Shown here: positions 35,451 to 43,989 of the stretch, piece by piece | Layout of the letters: the number at the start of each line of letters is the position of its first letter | Position numbering within the stretch: the first letter of the stretch is position 1 | Origin: Jiella pelagia | GTDB lineage: Bacteria; Pseudomonadota; Alphaproteobacteria; Rhizobiales; Rhizobiaceae | Direction of reading: 5' to 3' | DNA length: 64,000 nt | NCBI RefSeq assembly: GCF_026898155.1 | Contig: NZ_CP114029.1 | Span: 131,501 to 195,500 of the forward strand | Notes under the pieces: model-generated | Database searches by the model: none | What the model saw: only the letters and a program-made list of their open reading frames with translations | Told to the model about the DNA's origin: nothing | Position numbers and translations under genes: made by a program

Positions 35451-36080
35451 ATGGCCAGGGGCCGTCCCAGGGAATTCGACGCCGACGAGGCCCTCGACAA
35501 GGCGGTGCTGTTGTTCTGGCGGCAGGGATACGAGGGAACGTCGCTGACCGATCTGATCTCCGCCATGGGGATCACCAAGCCAAGCCTCTACGCCGCGTTC
35601 GGCAACAAGGAGGAGCTGTTCAAGAAGGCGGTCGATCGATACGCCGAACGGCGCATCGCCTTCCTCGACAAGATCTTGGACCAGCCATCTTCCCGCTGCG
35701 CCATCAAGGGCTTCCTGACGATGTTCACCGGTGCGGAAGCGCCGGACGGAACCCCCTGCGGCTGCCTGATGGTCCAGGGCGCGCTGGTTTGCAGTCCGGA
35801 TGGTGAATCCGTCAAGGACGATCTTCTGTCGCGCCGCATGTCCAATGCGAAGCGGCTCTGCGAGCGTCTGGATCAGTGGAAGGCGGCGGGTGATCTGCCG
35901 CCCGACACCGATACCGAAAGCCTCGGTCGCTACGTGATCACCGTCGCCAACGGTCTCGTCGTGCAGGCCACCGGCGGCGCCAGGCCCGATCACTTGAAGG
36001 CCGTCGTCGAACAATTCATGAAATCCTGGCCCGGCGCTCGGAACGAAACCGCAAGCGCTGACGAGATCCGCGCCGCCTGA
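35451..36080 (+). CDS. TetR-family regulator next to the RND pump
   Basis: A 209-residue repressor. The N-terminal DNA-binding domain is GRPREFDADEALDKAVLLFWRQGYEGTSLTDLISAMGITKPSLYAAFGNKEELF. The ligand domain includes CGCLMVQGAL, a motif of the AcrR/YcdC-like group with TetR_C domain. It is preceded by GGGAGAAACGAC. Its own 130-bp upstream region has no copy of the TACCGATCGGTA palindrome, so whether it binds the operators at 30254-30321 is open, although its position after the pump makes it the obvious candidate. Confidence 0.88.
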   Translation: MARGRPREFDADEALDKAVLLFWRQGYEGTSLTDLISAMGITKPSLYAAFGNKEELFKKAVDRYAERRIAFLDKILDQPSSRCAIKGFLTMFTGAEAPDGTPCGCLMVQGALVCSPDGESVKDDLLSRRMSNAKRLCERLDQWKAAGDLPPDTDTESLGRYVITVANGLVVQATGGARPDHLKAVVEQFMKSWPGARNETASADEIRAA

Positions 36081-36161
36081 GGTCACATCGCCCGCATGTT
36101 GGCGCCCACCCGAGAGGCGTGTCGATGCGACCGGCAATCTTTTAATCCTCGGCCGATTCCA

Positions 36162-37484
36162 TCAAGCATGTGGCGGCAGCGGCGATCCGCTGCGCCTGGC
36201 GGTCAGCCACTCCTTCGTGCGGTGATAGCGCAGAGACAGTTGCGGCCCGAAAGTCATGTAGAAAGGCGCGGCGCGCAGAGGCTCGAGCCGCAAGGACAGA
36301 TCTTTCTCCGGCACGTCCATTGCCCATTCCGACAAGATGCCGCCGAGCATCGAACCGGTCGGTACGCCGCGTCCCGACAGACCGGTGAGGCCGACGACGC
36401 CGGGCGCCAGATCGTAGAGCCGCGGCACGGTGCGATACTGCATGTCGAGTTCGCCGAACCAGAGATATTCCCAGCGAATGTCTTCGCGAATGCCGGGATG
36501 CAGCCATTTCAACCGGTCGGTCATAACCTGGCGGGTGTAGGCGAGGTCGGCGCCGCGCCGGCCCATCGGGAACATCGAGGCGACGATCCGGCCCTCGCGG
36601 TCGTATTTGTACACGTAGATGTCGCTGCGCCCGTCATGCATCGTGGTGTTGTGCGGCAGAACGTGGCGCCGCGACTCCTCCGACAAAGGCTGTGTGGCGG
36701 CGACGAAGACGCGCATGATCCTGAACGTGCGGTCGAGCTTCGGCCAGCCGCCCACGGTGTATGCCCCCGTGGCGAAGACCACCTTCTCGGCCGATACCGT
36801 GCCCCTCGGTGTCTCTACGCGCCAGCGGCCACCTTCTCGGGCCACAGACTGGACCGGCGAGGTGGTGAACAGCCGGCCGCCCTCCTGGATCACCGCGCGG
36901 GCGAGGCCGCGGGCGTAGCCGAGCGGGTTGAGATGGCCGCCTTCCTCGTGCTGCCAGCCGCCCATGAGGCGCGGCGAACCGGTGATGTCCCGTGCCTCGT
37001 CGGCGTCGAGAAGCCGGGTCTTCGCGCCAACGGCATTGTATTCCTCCACCTTGCGCTCCAGCGCCGGAATCGTGGCCGGCTGCAGCGCCCCCATCACATA
37101 GCCGTTCTGCTGCCACTCGCAGCCGATCTGGTAGTCACGGATCATCGCCGCGACCCTGTCGTTGGCGCGGGTCTGGCGCTGGATCAGCCGCTCGGCCCAT
37201 GGCTCGCCGAGCATCCTGCGCAGATCGCCGAGGGTGTAGTGGGTAAAGGTCGGCGTGCAGTGGCCGGCATTGCGGCCCGATCCGCCGAAGCCGGCCTCCT
37301 CAGCCTCGAGGACGACGACCGAGACGCCCTTTCTGGCCAGTTCAAGCGCCGTCGTCAGGCCGGTATAGCCGGCCCCGACGATGCAGACGTCGGCGTCGAG
37401 GCTTTCCTCCAGCTCCCGCGTTGCCGGGGCGGCCTCGGCGGTGGCGTACCAGAGCGAGTCCTGGAAGGGCGAGAAGCGGTTCAT
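36162..37484 (-). CDS. FAD-dependent amine/amino-acid oxidase (PuuB-like)
   Basis: A 440-residue oxidoreductase of the DAO family. After a short leader (MNRFSPFQDSLWYATA) comes the dinucleotide fold ADVCIVGAGYTGLTTALELARKGVSVVVLEAE and GGSGRNAGH, typical of gamma-glutamylputrescine oxidase and related enzymes. The C-terminal FAD contact is GVVGLTGLSGRGVPTGSMLG. It is the last gene of the minus-strand transporter cluster and probably oxidises an imported amine or N-substituted amino acid. Confidence 0.85.
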   Translation of the reverse strand: MNRFSPFQDSLWYATAEAAPATRELEESLDADVCIVGAGYTGLTTALELARKGVSVVVLEAEEAGFGGSGRNAGHCTPTFTHYTLGDLRRMLGEPWAERLIQRQTRANDRVAAMIRDYQIGCEWQQNGYVMGALQPATIPALERKVEEYNAVGAKTRLLDADEARDITGSPRLMGGWQHEEGGHLNPLGYARGLARAVIQEGGRLFTTSPVQSVAREGGRWRVETPRGTVSAEKVVFATGAYTVGGWPKLDRTFRIMRVFVAATQPLSEESRRHVLPHNTTMHDGRSDIYVYKYDREGRIVASMFPMGRRGADLAYTRQVMTDRLKWLHPGIREDIRWEYLWFGELDMQYRTVPRLYDLAPGVVGLTGLSGRGVPTGSMLGGILSEWAMDVPEKDLSLRLEPLRAAPFYMTFGPQLSLRYHRTKEWLTARRSGSPLPPHA

Positions 37485-37515
37485 GGGAGTGTCTCCGCCC
37501 GGGTGAAGTCGGTGT

Positions 37516-38403
37516 TCAGGCGATGTCGCTGCGGGCGTCGAGCGCGTCGCGCAGGCCGTCGCCGACGAAGTTGAAGCCGGTGACCGCAAGCGTGATGGCA
37601 ACGCCCGGCACGATGGCGAGCCAAGGCGCTGAATCCAGATATTGCTGGGCGCCGTTCAGCATGTTGCCCCAGCTCGGCAGCGGCGGCTGGATGCCGTAGC
37701 CCAGAAAGCTGACATAGGCTTCCAGCAGGATCGCCCGGGCGACGGTCAACGTCGCCGCGACGATAATCGGCCCCATGGCGTTTGGCAGCAGCTCGCGGAA
37801 CATGATCTGGCTGTTGGACAGCCCCAGCGTCCTCGCCGCCATGATGAAATCGCGTTCGCGGAGGGACTTGATCTCGGCCTCGACGATCCGGGTGATCTCC
37901 ATCCAGCTCGTCGCTGCGATGATCAGCGTGATCATGATGGGGCTCGGCTTGATGAAGGCGGCCAGCGCGAGCAGCAGGAAGATGCTCGGAAAGGACAGCA
38001 TCGCATCGACGAAGCGCATCAGAACGGCGCCGATCTTGCCGCCGTAATAGCCGGCAACGATGCCTATCAGGCTGCCGAAGACGGTGGAGATCAGCATCGC
38101 GGCGAAGCCGACGAGGAGCGATATCCGCCCGGCCATGAAGAGGCGGGCGGCCAGATCCCGGCCGAGCGGATCGGTACCGAAGATATGGGAGCCGGTCAGG
38201 GGCGGCGAGAAGCGCGCGCGCAGGTCGATGTAGAGGTCGTCGAAAGGCAGGAGATACGGCCCGATGACGCAGGCAAGGACCAGGAGGACGATGATCGCCA
38301 GCCCGAACAGGGCCAGGCGATGACGCAGGAAGCGCTTGACGGCGCGGCGCTGCCACCAGCGCTGGGTCGGGGCGGGATCGGCCTTGAATGCCATGTCGGT
38401 CAT
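37516..38403 (-). CDS. Dipeptide-type ABC transporter permease (DppC-like)
   Basis: A 295-residue permease. It has the N-terminal DppC-type signature RFLRHRLALFGLAIIVLLVLACVIGPYL, HIFGTDPLGRDLAARLFMAGRISLLVG, the ATPase-coupling loop EIKSLRERDFIMAARTLG, and GDGLRDALDARSD at the C-terminus. The start MTDMAFKADP follows 11 bp after the DppB-like gene. It forms the membrane channel with that gene. Confidence 0.92.
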   Translation of the reverse strand: MTDMAFKADPAPTQRWWQRRAVKRFLRHRLALFGLAIIVLLVLACVIGPYLLPFDDLYIDLRARFSPPLTGSHIFGTDPLGRDLAARLFMAGRISLLVGFAAMLISTVFGSLIGIVAGYYGGKIGAVLMRFVDAMLSFPSIFLLLALAAFIKPSPIMITLIIAATSWMEITRIVEAEIKSLRERDFIMAARTLGLSNSQIMFRELLPNAMGPIIVAATLTVARAILLEAYVSFLGYGIQPPLPSWGNMLNGAQQYLDSAPWLAIVPGVAITLAVTGFNFVGDGLRDALDARSDIA

Positions 38404-38414
38404 GTCGTGCCCCC

Positions 38415-39365
38415 TCAGCCGAGCCGGATGCGCGGATCGATCACGGCGACCGCGACGTCCGCAATGAGATTGCCGATCAGGACGAGGATCGCCGACAGCA
38501 TCAGCAGGCCCATGACCACGGGGTAGTCGCTGTATCCCAGGCTATCGAGGAACAGCCGGCCCATGCCCGGCCAGGTGAAGACAGTCTCCGTGACCAGCGC
38601 GCCGCCGAGGATCGTCGGAAGCTGCAGGCCGAGCAGCGTGATCATCGGAACCAGGGCGTTGCGCAGGATGTGCCGCGTCAGGACGGCCCAGCGGGTGAGG
38701 CCCTTGGCCTTGGCCGTGCGGACGAAATCCTGGTTCATCACGTCGAGCACCGCCGTGCGCATGTAGCGGCTCCAGACGGCGACGTTGACGAGGGCAAGAA
38801 CGAGGCTCGGCATGATCAGATGCACCGCATAGTCGAGCACCGAGCCGTCGCCGATCGTGTACATGTTGCCGGCCGGCAGCCAGCCGAGGCGGAGCGCGAA
38901 GAGATAGATCGCAATCAGGCCGAACCAGAAGGTCGGGATCGACAGCGCCACCATTGCGCCGACGGTCGCGGCATAGTCGAAGATCGAGTAGCGCTTCAAA
39001 GCTCCAAGGACGCCGACCCATGTGCCGACGAGCACCGAGATGAGCGTCGAGGTGCCCATCAGGAGCAGCGTCGCCACGAGATGCGACCAGATGACCGAAA
39101 GGACCGGCTGGTTGTCGCGGTAGGAGCGGCCCCAGTCGCCCTGGAGAAGCCGCGTGAACCACTCCCAGTACTGGACCGGCAGCGGCCGATCGAGGCCCAT
39201 CTGGTGCGCGATGCGGGCGATCTGCGCCTGCGTCATCCCCGGCGTCAGGGCAAATTGCGACAGCGGGCCGCCGGGCGCCAGCGTCAGCACGGCAAAACCG
39301 ATCATCGAGACGATGACGAGGAGAACGAGGCTCTGCCAGAGCCGTCCGAACAGAAACCGCAGCAT
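38415..39365 (-). CDS. Dipeptide-type ABC transporter permease (DppB-like)
   Basis: A 316-residue permease with six helices. It has LVLLVIVSMIGFAVLTLAPGGPL, QMGLDRPLPVQYWEWFTRLLQGDWGRSYRDNQPV, the EAA-type loop MNQDFVRTAKAKGLTRWAVLTRHILRNALVP, and TVFTWPGMGRLFLDSLGYSDYPVVMG. ATG 39365 is preferred over the TTG at 39371. It follows the binding-protein gene after a gap of about 115 bp. Confidence 0.92.
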   Translation of the reverse strand: MLRFLFGRLWQSLVLLVIVSMIGFAVLTLAPGGPLSQFALTPGMTQAQIARIAHQMGLDRPLPVQYWEWFTRLLQGDWGRSYRDNQPVLSVIWSHLVATLLLMGTSTLISVLVGTWVGVLGALKRYSIFDYAATVGAMVALSIPTFWFGLIAIYLFALRLGWLPAGNMYTIGDGSVLDYAVHLIMPSLVLALVNVAVWSRYMRTAVLDVMNQDFVRTAKAKGLTRWAVLTRHILRNALVPMITLLGLQLPTILGGALVTETVFTWPGMGRLFLDSLGYSDYPVVMGLLMLSAILVLIGNLIADVAVAVIDPRIRLG

Positions 39366-39479
39366 CGGCAAATACGCTTCCGCAAGATCCGCCCCGGACC
39401 ACGACGACCAGACGACGGGTGTGAGACGTGGAGCGAAGGCGTCACGGCCGGCAGGGACGCCGGCCGTGACGAGAAGGGC

Positions 39480-41156
39480 CTACTTGTCCCAGTACCAGGT
39501 GGCGACGTCCCAGCTGTCGATGCGCACGTTGATGTTCGGCACGACGCCCGCGACGTCGCTCTTGTGCCCACGAACCGTGGCGTATTGGAACATCGGCAGG
39601 AAGGGCAGATCGCTGCGCACCACCTCCTGCAGCTTCTTGTAGGCGGCCTTGCGCTCCTCGGTCACGAAGGTCGATCCACCCTCCTTCAGGAGCTTGCCGA
39701 CCTCCTCGCTGTCGTACTGCCAGGTGTTCTGGCCAGCGCCGCCCTTGGCGGGGATCGAGGTGGGGGCGAGATAGTTCGACACGTCCGGATCGGAGCCGGT
39801 GAGGAAGTTGATGCCGACGACGACGGAATCGAACTTCGACATCATCCAGTAGTCGCCCCACATCACGGCGGGCGGCAGGTTCGAGATCGACATGTCGACG
39901 CCGATCTCCTTGAACGACTGCTGGATGAACTGCTGGGCCTGCTCACGGATGTGGTTGCCGGCGGTGGTGGAGTTGGTGAAGGCGAGTTTCACGCCGTCCT
40001 TCTCGCGGATCCCGTCGCTGCCAGGCATCCAGCCGGCTTCGTCGAGCAGGCTCTTGGCCTTTTCCGGATCGTATTCGTGCTTCGGCAACTCGTCATTGTA
40101 GTAAGCGGACTGCTGCGGCATGAAGGTTTCGGTCGGCGTCGGCAGGCCGTAATAGAGCGCGTCGATGATCGTCTGCTTGTCGAGCGCGTGATAGAGCGCC
40201 TGACGGACCTTCGGATCCTGGAACTGCGGCCTGGCCATGTTGAAGGAGAGGGATTCGACCGTGGCGGTAGGAACGACGGCGACCGACTTGCCGGCAAGAT
40301 CCTTGGCCTCCTGATATTTGTCCGGCGTGATCCACTGCAGGCCGACGACGTCGATGTCGCCGGTCTTGAATTGGGTATAGAGAACGGTGAGATCGGGAAT
40401 GTACTTGTAGATCAGCCGATCGAGATAGGGACCCTCGCCAAAATAGTCCGTGTTGGCCTCGAGCGTGATGTGGTCGCCCGCCATCCGCTCGACCCATTTG
40501 AACGGCCCGGTGCCGACGGGGGCGTTGTTGTAGGGTGCGTTGTTCTTGTCGGTCTCTGCGCCCAGGATATGCTTGGGCACGATGAAGGTCGCGGCAAGGA
40601 TCGAGGGATAGGGCGCGTAAGGCGTCTTCAGATCGAAGGTCAACTCGGTCGGCGAAACGACAGTCAGGTTCTCGACCAGCTCATGGCCGTCGCGGCGCCA
40701 GCTCCGGAAATCCGGATCGACCAGAAGCTCGATGGTGAACTTGACGTCCTCGGCGGTGAAAGGCTCGCCGTCGTGCCATTTGACGTCGTCGCGTAGCTTG
40801 ATCTTCCAGTGCAACCCGTCCTGCGAGATGCCGCCGTTTTCGACGCTCGGCACTTCCGCGGCGAGAGACGGCTGGAACTCGCCCTTGTCGTCGACGATGA
40901 ACAGGGGATCAAAGACCGAGAAGTGGATGCCTTCGTCCACCTCGATATGGGGCATGTGCGGGTTGAAGACCGTCGGCTCCTGGGAGAAGCCGACGATCAC
41001 CTGGCCGGTCGGCTCGGACGGCGGAGCGGCCATGGCCGCTTCCTTGCCGAACAGGCCGGGAGCGACGAGCGCGGCGGAAGACGCGCCGATGAGGGAAAGA
41101 ACCCGGCGCCGCGACGGGCGGCTCCACGAGGGGAAATGCTGGTCTGCCATGTCCAT
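39480..41156 (-). CDS. Dipeptide/opine-type binding protein (Tat-exported)
   Basis: A 558-residue family-5 solute-binding protein. The N-terminus SRRRVLSLIGASSAALVAPGL is a twin-arginine signal, with cleavage after AAMA. The mature part shows VIVGFSQEPTVFNPHMPHIEV, LRDDVKWHDGEPFTAEDVKFTIE and VRQALYHALDKQTIIDALYYG. Tat export of an oligopeptide-type receptor is seen in several rhizobial transporters. The likely ligand is a small amine, peptide or opine, because FAD oxidases flank the transporter. Confidence 0.9.
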   Translation of the reverse strand: MDMADQHFPSWSRPSRRRVLSLIGASSAALVAPGLFGKEAAMAAPPSEPTGQVIVGFSQEPTVFNPHMPHIEVDEGIHFSVFDPLFIVDDKGEFQPSLAAEVPSVENGGISQDGLHWKIKLRDDVKWHDGEPFTAEDVKFTIELLVDPDFRSWRRDGHELVENLTVVSPTELTFDLKTPYAPYPSILAATFIVPKHILGAETDKNNAPYNNAPVGTGPFKWVERMAGDHITLEANTDYFGEGPYLDRLIYKYIPDLTVLYTQFKTGDIDVVGLQWITPDKYQEAKDLAGKSVAVVPTATVESLSFNMARPQFQDPKVRQALYHALDKQTIIDALYYGLPTPTETFMPQQSAYYNDELPKHEYDPEKAKSLLDEAGWMPGSDGIREKDGVKLAFTNSTTAGNHIREQAQQFIQQSFKEIGVDMSISNLPPAVMWGDYWMMSKFDSVVVGINFLTGSDPDVSNYLAPTSIPAKGGAGQNTWQYDSEEVGKLLKEGGSTFVTEERKAAYKKLQEVVRSDLPFLPMFQYATVRGHKSDVAGVVPNINVRIDSWDVATWYWDK

Positions 41157-41191
41157 GATCCTTCTGGTCTGCCGAGTGGAAGTCAGGGTGG

Positions 41192-42523
41192 TCAAAAGCC
41201 GCTGTCGGGTCTCACCGTCGATCCGTCGGTGAAGCGGGAGAAGCGGAATTCGTGCGGGTCGACGACCGGCGTGCGGTTCGTCACGATGTCGGCCATCAGC
41301 CGGCCGGCGCCCGGCCCGATGCCGAACCCGTGGCCGGAAAAGCCGGTGGCGACGTGAAAGCCGGGGATATCGTCGACGGCCGAGATGACCGGAATGGCGT
41401 CGGGTGTGACGTCGATGCGGCCGCCCCAGTGCTGGTCGACCTCGGCCTTGGCGAAGGCCGGGAAGGCGCGGCTGAGCTCTAAAAGCGCCTTGTCCGTCAT
41501 GCGCTTTTCGGGCTTGGGATCGAGTACCCGGCAATATTCGAAGGGGCTCGCCTCGTCGAGCGACCACTTCTTCGGCGTCCGCGCCTCCTCGAGGAAGCGC
41601 GAGGAAAGCCGGAAGTTCAGCGAATTCCAGTCCTCGCGCAGCGCCGGCAGGAAGCGGCGGGCATAGCGGAACGAGTTCGGCACGATGTCGACGACGTTCT
41701 CGTGGCCGCAGGCGATCGTGTAGCCGCCGTCCTTGCGCTTGCGGCAGGCGAAGTCCTTCGCCCAGATCGCCTGGTCGGGGCCGCCCTGCAGCGGCTTGGT
41801 CCGCAGGACCGAGGCGAGCACCGTCAGCTGCGGCAGGTCAAGGCCGTAGAGCCCGCAGAAGAGGTTCGACCAGGCACCGCCGGCAAGAACCACGGACGAG
41901 CAGGCGATGCGCCCGCGCTCGGTGACGACGCCGGACACCCTGCCGCCACTGGTCTCGATGCCGCGCACGGCGCATTCCGTGAGGATCGCGGCGCCTCTGT
42001 CGCGAGCCGCCTCGGCGATCGCCGGCGCGGCGATTTGCGGCTCGGCGCGCCCGTCGCCGGGCGTGTAGAGCGCGCCCTTCACGTTGAACTGCGCCTCGGG
42101 AAACATCGCCTTGAACTCGTCGGGGCTCAGCATGCGGGACTCGATCTGCCAGGGTTCGAGGTGGCGGATCCAACGAGTGTAGTTCTCGACGTCCTTGTCG
42201 CTCTCGCAGGTGAAGACGATGCCCGACCTCGTGTAGCCGGTGGCCCGGCCGGTGCGCCGGTCGATGTCCTTCCACAGGCGCAGCGCTTCGGCCATCAGCG
42301 GCACCTCGCGCGGGTCGCGGCGGGATATCCGCACCCAGCCCCAGTTGCGGCTGGACTGTTCCTGGCCAATGCCGCCCTTTTCGCACAGGGCGACGCTGAC
42401 CCCGCGCTCGGCAAGCTCGAGCGCCGTCGACACGCCGACAATCCCGCCGCCGATGACGACGACGTCGACCTTCTCGGGCAGGTCGAGATCGCCGTGGACA
42501 GGAGTGACGAATGGACCGGGCAT
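41192..42523 (-). CDS. FAD-dependent amino-acid oxidase/dehydrogenase (DadA-like)
   Basis: A 443-residue DAO-family enzyme. The FAD-binding fold is VDVVVIGGGIVGVSTALELAERGVSVALCEKG, followed by QEQSSRNWGWVRISRRDPRE. The C-terminal contact IPGFHVATGFSGHGFGIGPGAGRLMADIV is in place. It is distinct from the other oxidase of the cluster at 36162. It lies directly before the binding-protein gene and 2 bp after the SDR gene, so oxidase, SDR and transporter form one operon. Confidence 0.87.
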   Translation of the reverse strand: MPGPFVTPVHGDLDLPEKVDVVVIGGGIVGVSTALELAERGVSVALCEKGGIGQEQSSRNWGWVRISRRDPREVPLMAEALRLWKDIDRRTGRATGYTRSGIVFTCESDKDVENYTRWIRHLEPWQIESRMLSPDEFKAMFPEAQFNVKGALYTPGDGRAEPQIAAPAIAEAARDRGAAILTECAVRGIETSGGRVSGVVTERGRIACSSVVLAGGAWSNLFCGLYGLDLPQLTVLASVLRTKPLQGGPDQAIWAKDFACRKRKDGGYTIACGHENVVDIVPNSFRYARRFLPALREDWNSLNFRLSSRFLEEARTPKKWSLDEASPFEYCRVLDPKPEKRMTDKALLELSRAFPAFAKAEVDQHWGGRIDVTPDAIPVISAVDDIPGFHVATGFSGHGFGIGPGAGRLMADIVTNRTPVVDPHEFRFSRFTDGSTVRPDSGF

Positions 42524-42525
42524 GA

Positions 42526-43221
42526 TCAGTATTGCTCCTCGAGCTGGCAGTTCACGGCAAATTCGGCGACGCTCGCCGTGTTCGACAGGCCGATCAGCAT
42601 GGCGACGACGCCGGCGAGTTCGTCCGGGTCGGTCATCAGCGCGGGGTCCCGGTCGGTGATCGCGCGCGCCATGTCGGTGGCGACGAAGCCCGGGCAGACG
42701 GCCGTCGCGCGGATGCCGCGGGCAAAGCCGGCCTGGCGGATGCCGTGGCAGAGCGCCACGGCGGCAAATTTGGTCATGGAATAGAGCCCGGACCTTTCCG
42801 ACTTGACCCGCTTGCCGGACAGGGAGGCGAGGATGATCACCCGGCCACTGCCGCTGGCGGCCAAGGGCTCGAAGGCAGCCTTCACCAGCCGGCGCGGCGC
42901 CTTGACGTTGACCGCCAGCATCTCGTCGAGATCGTCGTCCTCCGCCTCGATCACCGATTTCGGGATCATCAAGCCGGCATTGGCCACGATCGCGTCGATC
43001 CGGCCGAAGCGAGTCATAGCCTCGGCCACCCAGGCCGCCTCGCCTCCGGCCAGAGCGTCATAGGCAAAGAGATGCGTGCGTCCGGAATCGACGTCCTGCG
43101 GCACGGCCGGTTGCCGCATCCCGAGAGAGAGGCTCCAGCCGTCCTGCGACAGGCGTCTTGCGACCGCCTGCCCTATGCCGCGGCTCGCGCCCGAGATCAA
43201 CGCTACCGGCCCTTCCCTCAT
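42526..43221 (-). CDS. Short-chain dehydrogenase/reductase
   Basis: A 231-residue SDR. The NAD(P)-binding motif is ALISGASRGIGQAVARRL, then VANAGLMIP, the catalytic Ser in RVIILASLSGKRV and the YSMTKFAAVAL box with Tyr and Lys. The C-terminal part holds CPGFVATDMARAI. It is the second gene of the operon led by MarR, immediately before the oxidase, and could reduce or oxidise the keto product of that enzyme. Confidence 0.9.
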   Translation of the reverse strand: MREGPVALISGASRGIGQAVARRLSQDGWSLSLGMRQPAVPQDVDSGRTHLFAYDALAGGEAAWVAEAMTRFGRIDAIVANAGLMIPKSVIEAEDDDLDEMLAVNVKAPRRLVKAAFEPLAASGSGRVIILASLSGKRVKSERSGLYSMTKFAAVALCHGIRQAGFARGIRATAVCPGFVATDMARAITDRDPALMTDPDELAGVVAMLIGLSNTASVAEFAVNCQLEEQY

Positions 43222-43225
43222 GCCG

Positions 43226-43729
43226 TCATTCCCTTCCCTGCTTGCTCTTGACGACGCGCCAGTAGATGCCGCGCAGAAGGTCGACGACCTGGGCATATTC
43301 CTCGTCCGAGATGTCGTGGAAGAAGTCGCGCGACTGGCGGACGATCGCCTCGACTTCGCTCGAAAGCTTCTCGCCCTTCTCGGTCAGGTAGAGGGCCTGC
43401 ACCCGGCCGTCTTCATGGCCGGTCTCGCGGCGGATGAGGCCGTGCTTGTCCATGTCGTCGAGGATCCGCGCCATGGCCGATCGGTCCTTCATCGCAGCGG
43501 CGGCGACGATCGACGGGCGGATGCCGGGATGGCGATCGATGAGGAACAGCGCGGTGACCTTGCCGGTGCCACGCGCCACCTCCATCCCGCCGAGGCGGGC
43601 ATCGAGATCCCGGGTGACTTCGAGGTTGAGAGCGCGGATGAAGAAGCTCAGCGTCTCGTCGAGAACGCCCAGATCGACGTCTTCGACCCGCGTCACAGCC
43701 GTGTTCGATCTGCTTTCTCCAGCCGTCAT
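43226..43729 (-). CDS. MarR-family regulator
   Basis: A 167-residue winged-helix regulator. It has VTALFLIDRHPGIRPSIVAAAAMKDRSAMARILDDMDKHGLIRRE followed by the wing HEDGRVQALYLTEKGEKL. It is the first gene of the operon MarR-SDR-oxidase-transporter-oxidase and probably senses the imported compound. The 260-bp gap on its upstream side (43730-43989) contains no gene and is the likely promoter region. Confidence 0.9.
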   Translation of the reverse strand: MTAGESRSNTAVTRVEDVDLGVLDETLSFFIRALNLEVTRDLDARLGGMEVARGTGKVTALFLIDRHPGIRPSIVAAAAMKDRSAMARILDDMDKHGLIRRETGHEDGRVQALYLTEKGEKLSSEVEAIVRQSRDFFHDISDEEYAQVVDLLRGIYWRVVKSKQGRE

Positions 43730-43989
43730 CGTCCGGCTCCGAAGCATGGGAGGGAATGTCGATCCGACTGTATGTCGGGGATCGGCGTCGATCGCCGTCA
43801 CGGCTAACTATCGAAAATGTGATGGACGATGTCAATCAGTTTTGCCGCGATAAGCGGCGTTTCGCGGCTTGCCTATTGATTGTGCGTTGCGAAGCGGCCT
43901 GGCGCAGGACACGGCTCGTCGCCCGCTGATTGTGCGGCTCCTCCGATCAATATGAACAAGCTGCCGACGCTTGGCGGGAGCGGCGCCCG

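Noticed and set aside
38388..40796. 802-residue plus-strand open frame across the dipeptide transporter
   Set aside because: It covers two real permease genes and the binding protein on the other strand and shows no family motif.
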